DNA of 64,000 nt from Shouchella xiaoxiensis (GTDB taxonomy: Bacteria; Bacillota; Bacilli; Bacillales; Bacillaceae_D). The stretch's first letter is position 1. Every line of letters starts with the position of its first letter. Shown one piece after another: positions 61,963-64,000 of the stretch. The position numbers and the translations under genes are program-made. Under the pieces are notes generated by a model that saw only the letters and a program-made list of their open reading frames with translations, searched no databases and had not been told where the DNA came from. The stretch covers positions 248,001 through 312,000 of the forward strand of contig NZ_JAFBCV010000002.1 in the NCBI RefSeq assembly GCF_016907895.1, read 5' to 3'.

Positions 61963-62967
61963 ATGAAGTATACAAAGCTTGGTCATTCTGGTTTAGACGT
62001 ATCGCGTATCTGTTTAGGGGCAATGGGGTTTGGAGATCCGACTAATTGGATCCACGATTGGGTGTTACCGGAAGAAGAGAGCCGACCGATTATCAAAAAA
62101 GCGCTGGATCTCGGTATTAACTTTTTCGATACAGCAAACGTTTACTCGATTGGCGAAAGTGAACGAATTCTTGGAAAAGCGCTGAAGGACTATGCGAAGC
62201 GCGATGATGTTGTGCTTGCTACAAAAGTTCATTTTGGCATGCGTGGCGACGTGCCTAACAGTGGTGGTTTATCACGAAAAGAAATCATGACGGAAATAAA
62301 CCACAGCTTAGAGCGGCTTGGAACAGACTACGTCGATCTGTACATCATCCACCGCTGGGATTATCATACACCAATTGAAGAAACGATGGAGGCGCTCCAC
62401 GACTTAGTTAAGTCCGGTAAAGTTCGCTACATCGGGGCGAGCGCGATGTATGCATGGCAATTTCAAAAAGCGCAGTACGTTGCCGAGAAAAACGGCTGGA
62501 CGAAATTTATTTCGATGCAGAACCATTATAATCTGATGTATCGCGAAGACGAACGGGAATTAATTCCGTACTGCAACGACGCAGGTGTCTCGTTAACGCC
62601 TTACAGCCCGCTTGCCTCCGGTCGTCTGACGAGAGGTTTGGATGAGCAAAGTCAGCGCTCAAAAACGGACAATACCCAGAGATCGAAATACGATAAAATG
62701 ATGGATGTTGACCGCGTGATTATCGACCGAGTCGCTACCCTTGCTGATAATTATAACGTGAGCAAAGACAAAATCGCCCTCGCTTGGCTGCTGCAGAAGA
62801 ACGAAGTCGCTGCCCCGATCATTGGCGCTTTAAAAGAGCGCCATCTTGAAAGTGCTGTCGGTGCTCTTGATCTCAGCTTAAAGACTGACGAGCTAGCGTT
62901 TCTGGAAGAACCGTACGTGCCGCATCCGGTTATTGGGGCATTGGCTGATCCGAGTAAAGCAAACTAG
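61963..62967 (+). CDS. Aldo/keto reductase
   Basis: 334-aa (beta/alpha)8 NADPH-dependent oxidoreductase. Catalytic tetrad residues appear as FDTANVYSIGESE (Asp, Tyr), LATKVHFG (Lys) and YIIHRWDYH (His). The YajO/GSP69-like subgroup fits its length and start (MKYTKLGHSGLDVSRICLG). Substrate unknown. GGAGG precedes ATG 61963. Confidence 0.9.
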   Translation: MKYTKLGHSGLDVSRICLGAMGFGDPTNWIHDWVLPEEESRPIIKKALDLGINFFDTANVYSIGESERILGKALKDYAKRDDVVLATKVHFGMRGDVPNSGGLSRKEIMTEINHSLERLGTDYVDLYIIHRWDYHTPIEETMEALHDLVKSGKVRYIGASAMYAWQFQKAQYVAEKNGWTKFISMQNHYNLMYREDERELIPYCNDAGVSLTPYSPLASGRLTRGLDEQSQRSKTDNTQRSKYDKMMDVDRVIIDRVATLADNYNVSKDKIALAWLLQKNEVAAPIIGALKERHLESAVGALDLSLKTDELAFLEEPYVPHPVIGALADPSKAN

Positions 62968-62979
62968 TATAAAGAGGGA

Positions 62980-63006
62980 ACGGCTTTCTGAGGAAAGTCG
63001 TTTTTT
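62980..63006 (+). terminator. Terminator after the aldo/keto reductase
   Basis: ACGGCTTTC pairs with GAAAGTCGT, one wobble, followed by TTTTT. Confidence 0.82.
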
Positions 63007-63051
63007 AATGGTGCTATTATATTGAAAAATCTGTATGTTTACATAATGGTT

Positions 63052-63060
63052 TGCTATAAT
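63052..63060 (+). promoter_or_regulatory. Extended -10 promoter of plsY
   Basis: TGC-TATAAT about 117 bp before plsY, with no good -35. The long leader contains CTCAGCT (63115-63121) complementary to AGCTGAG (63151-63157), just before the ribosome site. Confidence 0.55.
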
Positions 63061-63176
63061 AGGGTAGAAGAGCGTCAGAGAGCAAGCACAGCATTCAAAT
63101 AGAAGCATGTTTCACTCAGCTTGGCTCATAGACTAAAAGCATAGAACCTTAGCTGAGAAAAAAGGAGTAAAGCGAT

Positions 63177-63797
63177 ATGTCCATTTTATTAATTGGTGTT
63201 GCATTATTGCTTGGTTATTTCATTGGTTCATTAAATACAGCCGTTATCGTTGGCAAAGCTTATGGCAAAGACATTCGCAGCTATGGCAGCAAAAATGCTG
63301 GGTTAGCGAACACCTTACGTGTGCTTGGCAAGCCAGCGGCGGTGCTTGTGTTGGCTGGAGATATTGGCAAGGGAATTGTTGCCTGTTTGGTCGGTTTAGC
63401 GCTTGGTGTAACCTTCTCGTCTGGAGAAGCCGTTGATAGCATAAGCTTGTTAGCGGCAGGTGCGGGAGCCGTCATTGGTCATAATTGGCCTATTTATTTC
63501 AAGTTTAGAGGTGGGAAGGGTGCACTGACGGCGATTTCCGTTCTCTTTATGGTTGATTGGGTGATGGCGCTTCTCTGCCTTGGCTTCTTTGTCGTAATTG
63601 TGGCAGTTACGCGCTACGTCTCTTTAGGGACAATCAGCGCAACCATTTTGTTTGCAGGTTTAGCCTTTATCCCCATCTTTGCAAGCACGCTGTATTTCTA
63701 TATCTTTGCGCTCCTGCTCGCGCTCATTGTTGTCTTTAGCCACCGGCAAAATATTCAGCGACTCTTGTCAGGTACGGAGAACAAACTAAGTTTTTAA
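63177..63797 (+). CDS. plsY: Glycerol-3-phosphate acyltransferase PlsY
   Basis: 206-aa integral membrane acyltransferase using acyl-phosphate to make lysophosphatidic acid, the first step of phospholipid synthesis. Conserved motifs: GSLNTAVIVGKAYGKDIRSYGSKNAGLAN near 16, GHNWPIYFKFRGGKG near 100 and the C-terminal FSHRQNIQRLLSG. About five TM helices. AAAGGAG precedes ATG 63177. In B. subtilis plsY leads toward parE-parC; those genes lie beyond the window if present. Confidence 0.95.
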   Translation: MSILLIGVALLLGYFIGSLNTAVIVGKAYGKDIRSYGSKNAGLANTLRVLGKPAAVLVLAGDIGKGIVACLVGLALGVTFSSGEAVDSISLLAAGAGAVIGHNWPIYFKFRGGKGALTAISVLFMVDWVMALLCLGFFVVIVAVTRYVSLGTISATILFAGLAFIPIFASTLYFYIFALLLALIVVFSHRQNIQRLLSGTENKLSF

Positions 63798-63799
63798 GT

Positions 63800-64000
63800 T
63801 TAAGGAAAGTGAGATCGAACCATGACAAGAAAAGGATTTGGTTTAGCGGCTTGCTTGTTTTTTAAAGCTTTTTTGGCTTGACGCTGAATTGGGGCCTCCA
63901 AGCGATGTGTATAGGAAAGACTTAACTGACAGGAACGTTCCATTTTAGTTGATTCGAAGATTTTTCTGCGGGAAGACGATCTATTTAAAGTGGTCTCTTG
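63800..64000 (-). CDS. Possible partial ORF at the right edge
   Basis: The minus strand is open for 66 codons from the edge to TAA at 63802-63800. The basic peptide (KKALKNKQAAKPNP near its end) matches nothing I know. The plus strand has only a 19-codon frame at 63823. Either may be meaningless; the region may simply be non-coding. Confidence 0.2.
   Translation of the reverse strand, partial: QETTLNRSSSRRKIFESTKMERSCQLSLSYTHRLEAPIQRQAKKALKNKQAAKPNPFLVMVRSHFP

Overview
The window is chromosomal DNA from a low-to-mid GC, spore-forming Bacillaceae bacterium, most likely one of the alkaliphilic lineages (Alkalihalobacillus/Shouchella-like; inference). The gene order follows the Bacillus subtilis spoVK-glnA to plsY segment: spoVK, ynbB, glnA, then lexA-yneA-yneB-ynzC-tkt-sirA-yneF, yneK, sspP/citB, sspN, yneP-yneQ and finally plsY. 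No rRNA or tRNA genes were seen. Insertions break this backbone: a prophage remnant, transporter operons, a methionine-salvage regulon and two CRISPR arrays.

Left part (1-14.4 kb). A leftward operon encodes a tyrosine-recombinase-like protein with degraded catalytic residues, an ABC ATPase and a permease cut by the window edge. Then come spoVK, ynbB and glnA; hflX and glnR, which sit here in B. subtilis, are absent. The 3' end of glnA is duplicated as a 56-bp direct repeat (6471-6526 and 11856-11911). The repeats bracket a 5.4-kb decayed prophage with an integrase tail, a holin, a frameshifted amidase endolysin, an AT-rich 492-aa membrane protein and a lipoprotein. glnA's own terminator lies beyond the right repeat. 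Tiny membrane proteins and an SOS-type dinB follow.

Middle part (14.4-45 kb). This holds an MFS exporter, the divergent lexA/yneA-yneB pair with a LexA box, tkt, sirA and yneF. A heterodimeric ABC exporter is preceded by a small leader ORF overlapping a terminator-like hairpin, a probable attenuator. Next are citB, an RND exporter, spore proteins SspP and SspN, a CopD-like membrane protein coupled to a tandem AAA+ ATPase, nadE, an RtcB-like ligase, an AAC(3)-type acetyltransferase and small enzyme genes. A 109-bp structured intergenic repeat occurs twice, with compensatory changes in its stem.

Right part (45-64 kb). Two type I-C-like CRISPR arrays (6 and 10 repeats) lack cas genes here and flank a full methionine-salvage locus. 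That locus is divergent: mtnW-X-B-D-E runs leftward, and an ABC importer plus mtnK-mtnA runs rightward. Each arm starts with a SAM-I riboswitch. Together the genes would import methylthioribose, phosphorylate and isomerise it, and convert it back to methionine. The right end holds an MFS transporter, a membrane-anchored serine hydrolase, a broken MFS gene, an aldo/keto reductase and plsY.
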